Shown here piece by piece: positions 17,013 through 25,657 of a stretch of DNA of 64,000 nucleotides. The stretch lies in the NCBI RefSeq assembly GCF_000315485.1, contig NZ_JH992941.1:1271312-1335311 (forward strand). Reading direction: 5' to 3'. The position numbers and the translations under genes are program-made. Below the pieces are notes generated by a model that saw only the letters and a program-made list of their open reading frames with translations, ran no database searches and had not been told where the DNA came from. This DNA is from Bacteroides oleiciplenus YIT 12058. GTDB taxonomy: Bacteria > Bacteroidota > Bacteroidia > Bacteroidales > Bacteroidaceae. Each line of letters begins with the position of its first letter. The stretch's first letter is position 1.

Positions 17013-19748
17013 TTACTGTTTGACAAAAGTCTTTTTATAAGTACCCTTGTTGCTTTCCATCACAAGCGTATAGGTGCCGGCTGATAACTTCTGTATGTTG
17101 AGTTTCACGGGGTCCGTGCCGTTTATGGTGTAGTTCTTACTGAATACTTTCTCACCGAATAAGGAACGGATGGTAAATTCCGCTTTCTTTATCTCCGGAT
17201 TAACCAATACGTTGAGCACCGTGGTGGCGGGTATCGGATAGACTTGATAAACAATGTCGCCACTGCTGGCCACTACACTTACCTGGAACTTAGTCTGTGC
17301 CGTTTCGTTTCCGTCGGAGACGCTGACGCTGACGAAGGCTTGTCCGGGCTTGTTGCCTTTGATGATGAGGATAGATGCGTTGACGGTAGCGGTAACGATG
17401 TTATTGTCGGATGAACTGGCGCTGATAGTCACCTTGCTGCCCGATTGGTAGGTGAAATGCCGGGTCAGGTCAATTTCACGGGCTGCCTCGTCTTTGCCGA
17501 TAAGCATGTTTTGTATGCTGTTGGAGAGGAACGGAGATTCGTAAACATATACTTCAAAAGGTATTTTTACGGATGTGGATGCTCCTAACTCGTCGGTAAC
17601 CACCAGTTCGATATCATACTTGCCCGTAGGAGCAACCGCGCGGATGGTAAACTTAAGATTGTCATCTGTCCGTACAGCCGAAACGCCCCGGTTTTCACCT
17701 TTCAGGTCATAAGATATCTTGTGCCCATCCGGGTCGGATATCTTCACGGTGAAGCTCTGGACCTCCGCACCGCTTACTCGAATCGCATTTTGAGGCACAT
17801 CTCCGATTACCGGCGGATCATTCTTTAAAGTCTTGAACTCACTGGCTGCAAAGTCCGATTCAAGTCCCCAGCGGTCCACTGCAATGACGGCGGCGTAATA
17901 GGTGGTGTTTTCCTTCAGGTCTGAAATCTTGTGAGTAACCTTTTCACCCGGTTTATATCCTTGGGCATTAATGTTGAATGGAGTGAGGCTCTTGTAGTTG
18001 GATGCCGTTAATTGTTTATCGGAGAAGTAGAGTTGGTATTTGATGGCAGTGCCGTCATCTTCGTCCTTTACGGCTGTCCAATTCAGTGTCATACCCGTAT
18101 ATTCCGATTCGGCTTTCAGATCGGATATATTTTCGGGCTTTTGATTCTTGTTTTCGGCAAGTGTGCGGGCAGCGTCAATGTAACCTGCGCCCAGACGCCC
18201 TACGTAGTTGGGATTGCGAACGTCGATGTTCTCAGGACGTAGCGAACCCAACAGGCGGTTCTTCAATTCTTCATTGGTGAAGCCCGGGCCGCCTAGTTTG
18301 GAGACAATCAAAGCTGCAATGCCCGAAACGTGCGGGCAAGCCATGGAAGTTCCCTGCATGTATCCGTACATTTCTCCGTTATATATGGCGGCAGGCACAG
18401 TGCTGTAGACCATGCCATTGGCGAAGAATTCATCACCACCGGGGGCCATGATGTCTACCCAGTCTCCGCGGTTGGTGTACCATGCCTTTTCCCAGTTGGG
18501 AGCCATGGCTGAGACGGATATGACAGGAGGATAGGCAGATGGGTAGCTGAGGTAATCTTTGTCGTCATTGCCTGCGGCATATATCACTACTCCACCTTTC
18601 ATTGGAGAATTGGGCAGTTGCTTGCCCTCATTGTCGCAGCCGGCATACTTGATGAAGTAGTCTATAGCTTCGCGTATGCTGGCGGGGATGCTGCCGGGCC
18701 CTGGATAGTCATACCCCCAGGAGTTTTGGCTGATTACGGCTCCGTTGTTGGCGCCATATACCGTAGCTCTGGCACCTTGTCCCGACCCGCCTGCTCCTTC
18801 AAATATCTGGCAGCTCATTAGGCGTGCGCCTGAGTTGGGTGTGCCGTCGCCACCTGCAACACCGCCGACACCGATGCCGTTATTGTTTCGTGCGGCTACC
18901 GTACCTGCAACGTGTGTTCCGTGTCCTGCCTCGTCCAAAGTGATTTCTCCTTTGTCCGAGACGAAGTTATATCCATATACGTCATCAATGAATCCATTGC
19001 CGTCATCATCTATGCCGTTTCCGGGAATCTCTCCTGTGTTTATCCAGAGATTGTCTTTCAGGTCTTCGTGGCTTCCATCAATACCTCCGTCCACTATAGA
19101 GACGATTACGTTGGGGGTTCCCGTGGTTTGCTTCCATGCTTCAAAAAGGTTGATGTCGGCTCCTTCCACCGAGCGCGGCGTGACGCCGAAGTTTTGGTAA
19201 TGCCATTGTTTGTTCAGTTCCGGATCATTGAAAGGCATCTCGTTGGCGCTTCTGGTAACGATTGGCGAAAATGCACTGAAAGTGGCTTTGGTGGTGGGGA
19301 TAGTCTGTGCATATACCTCTTCTACAATTTCGAATTGGGGGTTGGAGGCGAGAGCTGTAAGAGTCTGCTTAAGGTCTTGCTTTTCATCAAAGCTGACGAT
19401 ATACCAGCGGTCCAGTCCTTCACGGTGCATACGTTTTTCGAAGCGCGGGTCGGGTGTGAAGAGTCGCTCGATATGGTTGGCTTTGATGCTTTTCAGCGTA
19501 GCAGCCATAGGTGATGGCGCACTGTTGAGTGAAATGTCGTTTGGGGATATTTTTTGTATCTCATCCCGGAGTGCATCTTGCACTTTGATATAGGCAATGC
19601 CGGGTATGCCTTTTCCCAGCAATTCTTTATTGGATTTTGATATTGCGGAGGTTGGGGAGTTTGCCTCTAGGTCGATAAAGTTATCTTGACTGCATCCACC
19701 CAACAGCAATGCGATAAATCCAAGAGCATAAAATAGGTGTTTCTTCAT
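17013..19748 (-). CDS. Subtilisin-type (S8) protease with T9SS sorting domain
   Basis: 911 residues. A lipobox (LLGGC, Cys19) ends the signal. A propeptide (about 40-165) precedes the S8 domain (about 195-520), whose triad is Asp220 (VDGGIDG), His276 (AGHGTHVAG) and Ser468 (GTSMACPH), with the oxyanion Asn394. A fibronectin III domain (about 540-635) and cadherin- or Ig-like modules (about 645-830) follow. The last ~75 residues (VYPIPATTVLNV, then LSAGTYTLVMES) match the type A sorting domain of the type IX system. Having both a lipobox and a sorting domain is unusual, since they imply different ways of anchoring. The downstream PorV-like gene supports the second. Confidence 0.93.
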   Translation of the reverse strand: MKKHLFYALGFIALLLGGCSQDNFIDLEANSPTSAISKSNKELLGKGIPGIAYIKVQDALRDEIQKISPNDISLNSAPSPMAATLKSIKANHIERLFTPDPRFEKRMHREGLDRWYIVSFDEKQDLKQTLTALASNPQFEIVEEVYAQTIPTTKATFSAFSPIVTRSANEMPFNDPELNKQWHYQNFGVTPRSVEGADINLFEAWKQTTGTPNVIVSIVDGGIDGSHEDLKDNLWINTGEIPGNGIDDDGNGFIDDVYGYNFVSDKGEITLDEAGHGTHVAGTVAARNNNGIGVGGVAGGDGTPNSGARLMSCQIFEGAGGSGQGARATVYGANNGAVISQNSWGYDYPGPGSIPASIREAIDYFIKYAGCDNEGKQLPNSPMKGGVVIYAAGNDDKDYLSYPSAYPPVISVSAMAPNWEKAWYTNRGDWVDIMAPGGDEFFANGMVYSTVPAAIYNGEMYGYMQGTSMACPHVSGIAALIVSKLGGPGFTNEELKNRLLGSLRPENIDVRNPNYVGRLGAGYIDAARTLAENKNQKPENISDLKAESEYTGMTLNWTAVKDEDDGTAIKYQLYFSDKQLTASNYKSLTPFNINAQGYKPGEKVTHKISDLKENTTYYAAVIAVDRWGLESDFAASEFKTLKNDPPVIGDVPQNAIRVSGAEVQSFTVKISDPDGHKISYDLKGENRGVSAVRTDDNLKFTIRAVAPTGKYDIELVVTDELGASTSVKIPFEVYVYESPFLSNSIQNMLIGKDEAAREIDLTRHFTYQSGSKVTISASSSDNNIVTATVNASILIIKGNKPGQAFVSVSVSDGNETAQTKFQVSVVASSGDIVYQVYPIPATTVLNVLVNPEIKKAEFTIRSLFGEKVFSKNYTINGTDPVKLNIQKLSAGTYTLVMESNKGTYKKTFVKQ

Positions 19749-19796
19749 ATACTATGTTTCATAATGTCGTTAAACCTGTTTTGATAATAAAAGAGA

Positions 19797-19857
19797 ATCA
19801 CACTCTCCCGGTGACTTCTGTCTCCCATGCGGGAAAAGTTGAAAAGGAGAGTGTGAT
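19797..19857. terminator. Inverted repeat between BACON and S8 genes
   Basis: ATCACACTCTCC (19797-19808) pairs perfectly with GGAGAGTGTGAT (19846-19857) around a 37-nt loop with a smaller CCCG/CGGG pairing. It is 3' of the BACON gene and 5' of the protease gene, so it likely ends the first transcript. Confidence 0.6.
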
Positions 19858-19890
19858 AAACTTAATTGATGTTCAGTGTGAACGCTCTTC

Positions 19891-21510
19891 TTATTTTATG
19901 TGTTTCAGGGGCTGTATTTTCTCCAGCTTCTGCATCTTCTTTTCCATTTGTTTGAAGAACTCGATGCGCTTGTCCATATTGGTCAATATAGATACGGCGG
20001 AAGTGCCACCTTCTAGCTTGAACGTCTGGAAATCAACCAGCCTCGTTCCTACCATAAAGTCGCTGAATTGTACTACTTTGAAGACAAGTGCATTATTACC
20101 TTTAACATAGTTGAGATAGCCTTTTGAACTGGTACTCAAGTAGATGAATCCCGCATCGGCCAGCAGCTTCTCAAACTCTTTGGTCATACGATATGTGTTG
20201 CCGTCTTGCCACATCACTAAGTCTATTTTATCATAAAGTACTCGTGCTCCATTTATTTCACTTATGTACTCGGCTGGAGCTTTATCTTCTTCCGTATTTA
20301 TCCAATAAGCACGTGCAACGGTATTTGCATCACTCTTGGCTGGGTCGAACCATGCGAAGGCAGGAAGGTTACTGCTTTCAGTATTGAGGGTGGCACCTTT
20401 TTTTGCTTCCCAATCCTCTACAACTGCGTATTTCGCACCATGTATTTCTTCTTCAAAGAGGCCTGTCCATTCCATCTGTTGTTTCAGAGGAATTTCGGAG
20501 AATGTGGGATAATCCTGGCTCTGTTTTGGGGCATAGGTAGCGAGAATAGTTGCACCGCCATCCTCAAATGTGATAGCAACAGAATACGGGAACTCCTTAT
20601 GATTATACTGACCTTCCCCTTTCTTCTCGAATCCTTGCGTGGTCATATATTTCTCGAATTTATCACCTTTGCAAAGATCGCCGTTCGTGGTAGCCGTGGC
20701 CGCTTGTGAATAGTTGGAGTAAGCATCCGCGCATGCATAAATAATTAGCGGGAATTCCTCGTTGGCAGTAGCGAAATGGTATTGGTCGGCATTGAACAGT
20801 CCATCAGGTGTTTTGATCAATACGCTACCGCGTTCTTGTTCGTAGGCTGCAATCTTTCCGATGGTTGGCTCCTTGGCAAAGAATGGGAGTAGGATGAGTT
20901 CTTCGCCATTTTGTGATACTGTTACTTCTTTGGTTGTACTGCCGGCGGTAATGTAGATTTTTCCGGTACGTTCATCGGCTCCGGAGTTCATGCCGGCAGA
21001 TATGGTAAAGTAGTTAGTACCTTCCATAAAAGTTGTCGTTAACCAGGTGTTTGCAGCTTGGTCAACTTCAACCTTGAAGTCATCGTTGCTTACCACGTCT
21101 ATGCGCTGTTCACCGCCTTTCTTTGCGAAAGCGACTTTTTCAGCCGATATATTCAGGATGACATCTCCTGCACTTTGCATGACACTAATCTTGGCGGCGG
21201 CACTTCCCGCGTTTACCAAGATATAGCCTTTGCGCTCTACACCTTCAGTGTTGATATTTGCTTTCACGCTGAGTTGATTTCCGCTTTGTGTCAGGGTCAA
21301 CCACGATGATTCCAGTGGAGAGGTTGCCACCCACTTATCCATATTGGTCGTGATAGTAACTGTTTGTTCACCTCCGGCTTTGGCAAAGTTAACCGGATCC
21401 ATAGAAACTTCAAGAGTTGCCTCTTCCATTTCATTGTCGTCGTCACAAGAGAAGAATGCTAATGGCATAATGGCGAATAACCATAAGAGATAATAAAGTT
21501 TTGATTTCAT
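19891..21510 (-). CDS. BACON-domain surface lipoprotein
   Basis: 539 residues. The signal ends in a lipobox-like FFSC (Cys22) followed by acidic residues, a lipoprotein export signal for the surface in Bacteroides. Two BACON domains follow (about 30-112 and 115-205), each with the pattern FAKAGGEQTV...W...ER.G.I.V.AG and a QNG or QSAG ending. The C-terminal ~330 residues match no family I know. BACON domains bind carbohydrate or mucin in several proteins. The gene stands alone, not in a PUL, so the target is open. Confidence 0.8.
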   Translation of the reverse strand: MKSKLYYLLWLFAIMPLAFFSCDDDNEMEEATLEVSMDPVNFAKAGGEQTVTITTNMDKWVATSPLESSWLTLTQSGNQLSVKANINTEGVERKGYILVNAGSAAAKISVMQSAGDVILNISAEKVAFAKKGGEQRIDVVSNDDFKVEVDQAANTWLTTTFMEGTNYFTISAGMNSGADERTGKIYITAGSTTKEVTVSQNGEELILLPFFAKEPTIGKIAAYEQERGSVLIKTPDGLFNADQYHFATANEEFPLIIYACADAYSNYSQAATATTNGDLCKGDKFEKYMTTQGFEKKGEGQYNHKEFPYSVAITFEDGGATILATYAPKQSQDYPTFSEIPLKQQMEWTGLFEEEIHGAKYAVVEDWEAKKGATLNTESSNLPAFAWFDPAKSDANTVARAYWINTEEDKAPAEYISEINGARVLYDKIDLVMWQDGNTYRMTKEFEKLLADAGFIYLSTSSKGYLNYVKGNNALVFKVVQFSDFMVGTRLVDFQTFKLEGGTSAVSILTNMDKRIEFFKQMEKKMQKLEKIQPLKHIK

Positions 21511-22072
21511 GTATTTCTGATATTAAAGTTAAAGGTACACTTCTCCATTAAATATAAAAGTTCCATTCGAGAAGAAGAAGTATAATTGTGTGGGATAACC
21601 GTTTATTTAGATTTGTCAATGTTTTCATTACAAATGCTGAATAAAGAAGAGAAGATCTTTGTCGCCGTTGGGTTGAAAGATAAGAACGATTTGTGTTAGT
21701 TTTGTTTCGTCACAGCGCTATTTGTGTTTTTATGAATCCATTAAAAAACATCAGCCGGCGAGTTGTTTTTAGTTCATAATGCTCATAAAGCAAGAGAGCA
21801 GTATTGAGGTAGCTGAAACCTCTGTTGAAGAAAAACTTCTATCCTCTCTCGTTATACGAAAATAATAAATGCAAATATACTATAATATGCGTAATATGAA
21901 ACTTAAAAGCATATTTATTTTCAAAAAAAAGAACTATTGTCCGTTTTCGACTAGGTTGAGACTGCTTAAGATGATCTAAAATAAACTCTGATAAGGTTTT
22001 CGTATCCGTAAGATACTATTATAGCTTTTATTTTATATCTTTGCGACGTTATTGCTTTATAATCAATATGAA
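21511..22072. other. Intergenic region upstream of the CDF gene
   Basis: About 560 bp of AT-rich sequence between divergent genes. Seen here: a -7-like TAGTTTTG (21707-21714) on the plus strand without a matching -33, then small pairings (GAGGT/ACCTC near 21815-21830, GAGAG/CTCTC around it), and TATCTTTG at 22036-22043, the likely -7 element of the CDF gene. No coding region can be supported. Confidence 0.4.
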
Positions 22073-22975
22073 ATGAGTGTAGCAACTGCTTCTTCCCGGG
22101 AAAAGGGTATATACAGAGTAACGATTGTAGGTAGTGTTGTTAACTTAATGCTACTTATTTTTAAGTTCGTGGCAGGTGTTTTGGGGCATAGTGCTGCGAT
22201 GTTGGCTGATGCGGTTCACTCATTATCCGATTTTGTGACGGATGTCATTGTCGTCGTATTTGTTCGTATTTCCAATAAACCTCAGGACAAGGGTCATGAT
22301 TATGGACATGGGAAGTATGAAACGTTGGCTACAGCTATTATCGGTGTAGTATTATTGTTTGTTGGTTTCGGTATTTTGTGGAATGGTTCTTCTACTATTT
22401 ATGCCTTTATAAAAGGAGAACGACTGGAAGCGCCCGGGATGGTAGCATTGATTGCTGCCCTTGTTTCTATCTTGTTGAAAGAAATACTATATCGCTATAC
22501 GGTAATTAAGGGGAAGAGCCTGAATTCGCAGGCAGTAGTGGCCAATGCCTGGCATCATCGGAGTGATGCTTTCTCATCTATAGGAACGGCTATAGGTATC
22601 GGAGGCGCAATCTTGTTGGGAGAACATTGGCGGGTGCTCGATCCGATAGCTGCCGTCATTGTCAGTCTCTTTATAATGAAGGTAGCTGTCCAACTGCTGG
22701 TCCCGTGCGTTGACGAACTGCTTGAAAAGTCTTTGCCGGATGAAGTGGAGAAGGATATCGAACAAGCGCTGCTTTCTTTTCCTGATGTCAGTGAACCACA
22801 TCACCTTCGCACACGGCGCATCGGCAGTTATTGCGCCATCGAGGTACATGTGCGTATGGATGGAGGGATTACTCTGGAAGAAGCTCATGCTACGGCTACG
22901 GCCATTGAATATAAACTAAAAGAAATGCTTGGCGAAGGAACGCTGATTAATATTCATGTAGAACCCAGAAAATAA
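22073..22975 (+). CDS. Cation diffusion facilitator (CDF) transporter
   Basis: 300 residues from the ATG at 22073; an open frame from a TTG at 22052 adds seven residues but has no better support. There are six hydrophobic helices. The metal sites are visible in helix 2 (MLADAVHSLSDFVTD) and helix 5 (NAWHHRSDAFSS), and a cytoplasmic C-terminal domain follows (from about 210). CDF proteins export divalent metals such as Zn, Fe or Mn by proton antiport. The stop codon overlaps the next start (TAATG), so the three genes 22073-24938 form an operon. The metal cannot be told from sequence. Confidence 0.92.
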   Translation: MSVATASSREKGIYRVTIVGSVVNLMLLIFKFVAGVLGHSAAMLADAVHSLSDFVTDVIVVVFVRISNKPQDKGHDYGHGKYETLATAIIGVVLLFVGFGILWNGSSTIYAFIKGERLEAPGMVALIAALVSILLKEILYRYTVIKGKSLNSQAVVANAWHHRSDAFSSIGTAIGIGGAILLGEHWRVLDPIAAVIVSLFIMKVAVQLLVPCVDELLEKSLPDEVEKDIEQALLSFPDVSEPHHLRTRRIGSYCAIEVHVRMDGGITLEEAHATATAIEYKLKEMLGEGTLINIHVEPRK

Positions 22976-23982
22976 TGGAGAGTATATTAATTACAGGAGC
23001 CAGTGGATTTATCGGAAGTTTCATCGTAGAAGAAGCGTTGAAGCAGAAGTTCGGCGTGTGGGCGGGTATCCGCTCCAGCAGCAGCCGCGAATATCTGCGC
23101 AACCGCAAGATACACATCCTTGAACTGGACTTTGCGCATCCCAACGAACTGCGGGCACAGCTCTCCGGTCATAAGGGAACCTATAATAAGTTCGACTACA
23201 TCATCCATTGCGCCGGCGTCACCAAGTGCACGGATAAGCGCGATTTTGACCGGGTGAACTATCTGCAAACGAAATACTTTGTCGATACCCTCCGCGAACT
23301 GAACATGATACCGAAACAATTCATCTACATCAGTACGCTGAGCGTCTTCGGCCCCGTCCGGGAGAAAACCTATCAACCCATTACGGAGGACGATTCTCCC
23401 ATGCCCAATACCGCCTACGGACTGAGCAAACTCAAAGCCGAGCTCTACTTGCAGAGCATCCCCGGCTTCCCCTACGTCATTTATCGCCCCACGGGAGTCT
23501 ACGGCCCGCGTGAGAAAGATTACTACCTGATGGCTAAGTCCATCAAGCAGCATACAGACTTTGCGGTGGGCTTCCGCCGCCAGGACCTGACGTTTATCTA
23601 TGTGAAAGATATTGTGCAGGCTGTGTTTCTTGGCATCGAGAAGCAGGCATGCCGCCGCGCCTACTTCCTGGCAGACGGACAGGTGTACCGTAGCCGCGCT
23701 TTTTCCGACCTGATAAGGAAAGAATTGGGTAATCCGTTTGTTATTCGGGTGGTATGCCCGTTAATTATATTGAAAGTTGTATCTTTGCTCGCTGATTTCT
23801 GGGCGATGCGCAGCAAGAAGCCCGGCACTCTCAATTCGGATAAGTATAACATAATGAAACAACGCAATTGGCAATGTGACATCGGCCCGGCTGTCCGGGA
23901 GTTGGGATTCGCGCCCCAGTATAATCTGGAGCAAGGCGTGAAGGAAACCATTGCCTGGTATAAGAACGAGGGATGGCTTTAG
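22975..23982 (+). CDS. NAD-dependent epimerase/dehydratase (extended SDR)
   Basis: 335 residues. The Rossmann motif GASGFIGSF is at residues 7-15 and the active-site YGLSK (YxxxK) at about 150-154. It is an extended short-chain dehydrogenase. From memory, the 3-ketosphinganine reductase of B. thetaiotaomicron was traced to an SDR of this type (locus BT_0972). The following PAP2 gene would suit a lipid pathway too, so a sphingolipid reductase is a reasonable guess, but a nucleotide-sugar enzyme fits the fold equally well. The start overlaps the CDF stop codon by one base, and the end overlaps the PAP2 gene by 10 bp. Confidence 0.85.
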   Translation: MESILITGASGFIGSFIVEEALKQKFGVWAGIRSSSSREYLRNRKIHILELDFAHPNELRAQLSGHKGTYNKFDYIIHCAGVTKCTDKRDFDRVNYLQTKYFVDTLRELNMIPKQFIYISTLSVFGPVREKTYQPITEDDSPMPNTAYGLSKLKAELYLQSIPGFPYVIYRPTGVYGPREKDYYLMAKSIKQHTDFAVGFRRQDLTFIYVKDIVQAVFLGIEKQACRRAYFLADGQVYRSRAFSDLIRKELGNPFVIRVVCPLIILKVVSLLADFWAMRSKKPGTLNSDKYNIMKQRNWQCDIGPAVRELGFAPQYNLEQGVKETIAWYKNEGWL

Positions 23983-24938
23983 ATTTATTTAAAAAGGTAG
24001 AAACCCGGAAGGGGTTGTTTGCAGTAGAGAAGATAACACTTATATACAATTTGTTGACTTCTATTTTGATCTTGTTTCTTTTTCAGGAAATGGATCATCC
24101 TGGACAGATGTTGATTGACCGTGCCATGATTGCCGGTATGACATTCCTGTTGATGTATCTTTACCGGCTGGCACCCTGTAAGTTCTCTGCCTTTGTGCGC
24201 ATAGCCATACAGATGTCTTTGCTTTCCTATTGGTATCCCGATACATTTGAGTTTAACCGGATATTCCCTAACCTGGACCATATTTTTGCTTCGGCAGAAC
24301 AGTGGATGTTCGGCGGACAACCGGCGGTGTGGTTCTGCCTCCGCTTCCCGCATATGTGGGTGAGTGAGCCGTTCAATATGGGATACTTTTTCTACTATCC
24401 GATGATACTGATTGTAGTAATCTGGTACTTTATCTATCGGTTTCAATACTTCGAGAAGTTGTCGTTCGTGCTGGTCACTTCTTTCTTTATCTATTATCTG
24501 GTTTATATCTTTGTTCCGGTGGCAGGTCCGCAGTTCTATTTTCCGGCTATCGGGGACGATAATGTGGCGCAGGGAGTGTTCCCTTCCATTGGGGATTACT
24601 TCAACCATAATCAGGAGTTGCTGCCCGGACCGGGATACGATCATGGGTTCTTCTACAATCTGGTAGAGGGTTCGCAACAGATTGGCGAACGTCCCACGGC
24701 GGCTTTCCCCAGTTCGCATGTGGGTATTTCCACTATCCTGATGATTATGGCGTGGCGTGGAAGTCGCTGGCTGTTTGCTTTCCTGTTGCCGTTCTATTTG
24801 TTGCTTTGCGGTGCAACGGTGTACATTCAGGCGCATTACCTTATTGATGCGATTGTGGGCTTTGTTTCAGCTTTCGGACTCTACATTGTGGTGACGTGGA
24901 TGTTTAAGAGGTGGTTTGCACAGCCGATGTTCAAGTAA
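23973..24938 (+). CDS. PAP2-superfamily membrane phosphatase or transferase
   Basis: 321 residues with about six helices. The PAP2 motifs are present: PSSHVGIS (about 248-255, motif 2) and HYLIDAIVG (motif 3, nucleophile-side His). Motif 1 is not in its usual form, as in inositol-phosphorylceramide-synthase-like members. Proteins of this kind dephosphorylate lipid phosphates or transfer a head group to ceramide. The gene overlaps the SDR by 10 bp, which ties the two in one pathway, most likely of membrane lipids. Confidence 0.85.
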   Translation: MALDLFKKVETRKGLFAVEKITLIYNLLTSILILFLFQEMDHPGQMLIDRAMIAGMTFLLMYLYRLAPCKFSAFVRIAIQMSLLSYWYPDTFEFNRIFPNLDHIFASAEQWMFGGQPAVWFCLRFPHMWVSEPFNMGYFFYYPMILIVVIWYFIYRFQYFEKLSFVLVTSFFIYYLVYIFVPVAGPQFYFPAIGDDNVAQGVFPSIGDYFNHNQELLPGPGYDHGFFYNLVEGSQQIGERPTAAFPSSHVGISTILMIMAWRGSRWLFAFLLPFYLLLCGATVYIQAHYLIDAIVGFVSAFGLYIVVTWMFKRWFAQPMFK

Positions 24939-25327
24939 TATACAAACAATATTTTTATCATACTTTGCCTACATCCTACACCAATGGCTCTTCTTTGTTG
25001 ATTATCAGGTGTATATCGTGGTATAAAAGAGTGTAGGCAGGTGTAGGGAATGTGTCTGCCTACACCCCGGAATTTGCTTTGAAATGCATATTTTTCTTCA
25101 TAACATTCTTATTATCAGTGTGTAGGGGTGGCTAGTGCAAACTCTATCCGATTGTATACAAATAGCCTCTTTCTGCCAATAAGTTGGGGCATTTAGCACT
25201 TTATTCTTCGAAAAAGCCGTAATATCGTTTATGATATGCAGGCATAAAGAGTAAACTCCCCCTTACTAATCGCCATTTGCCCCTTTCCTTTTCCTCTTTT
25301 GCTTTAGGGAAAATGCCGTTATGCCAT

Positions 25328-25440
25328 CGGCAAAACTTCGTTTTTCAGTTGGGGGCTGTGTAGCCCGCAATTGCAGGATGAACAGCCCCCAGGTGGAAAC
25401 TATACGTCCCGCAATTGGAGGGCGAAGTTTTGTTACCGGC
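25328..25440. repeat. Long stem-loop with two nested arms
   Basis: CGGCAAAACTTCG (25328-25340) faces CGAAGTTTTGTTACCG (25423-25438), and GGGGGCTGT (25351-25359) pairs with ACAGCCCCC (25382-25390). The word CCCGCAATTG appears twice inside. It resembles a small MITE or a structured RNA end. Confidence 0.6.
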
Positions 25441-25521
25441 AAAAGAATAAAAACAATAAGGTAAAGTATGGTTTTCAACCGGACCTGTTCTGTTTTTTAT
25501 GGTTGTATTGGGATGTGCCTT

Positions 25522-25609
25522 AGGCTTATTGAACGTATTCATAAAGCTTTCGGAATACGTTCTGGAAGCTTTACGAACGCGTTCCGAAAGCTTTATGAAT
25601 AAGCTGTTT
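25522..25609. repeat. 22-bp array with AAGCTTT units
   Basis: AGGCTTA at 25522 and AAGCTTT at 25544, 25566 and 25588 are exactly 22 bp apart. A second word of the type ACGnnTTC alternates 11 bp out of phase (25533, 25555, 25577). The centre also forms a perfect palindrome, ATTCATAAAGCTTTCGGAA (25537-25555) with its complement at 25582-25600. A further AAGCTTT is at 25628. Confidence 0.8.
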
Positions 25610-25657
25610 ATATACAGAGGTGATTATAAGCTTTCGGTTTTTAGAATAAATGGCATA

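Larger units (their letters stand above)
24939..25657. other. 718-bp structured spacer between convergent genes
   Basis: No gene can be supported. Its first part holds GTGTAGG/CCTACAC words (24975, 25031, 25041, 25059, 25120), including a hairpin GTGTAGGCAG (25031-25040) with CTGCCTACAC (25056-25065). The middle holds a large stem-loop (25328-25440) and the end a 22-bp array (25522-25609). A 70-codon minus-strand frame (25266-25478) lies over the stem-loop and is probably chance. Confidence 0.6.

Noticed and set aside
21779..21865. 28-codon frame (MLIKQESSIEVAETS...)
   Set aside because: No ribosome-binding site or homology; the underlying small hairpins explain the sequence as well.
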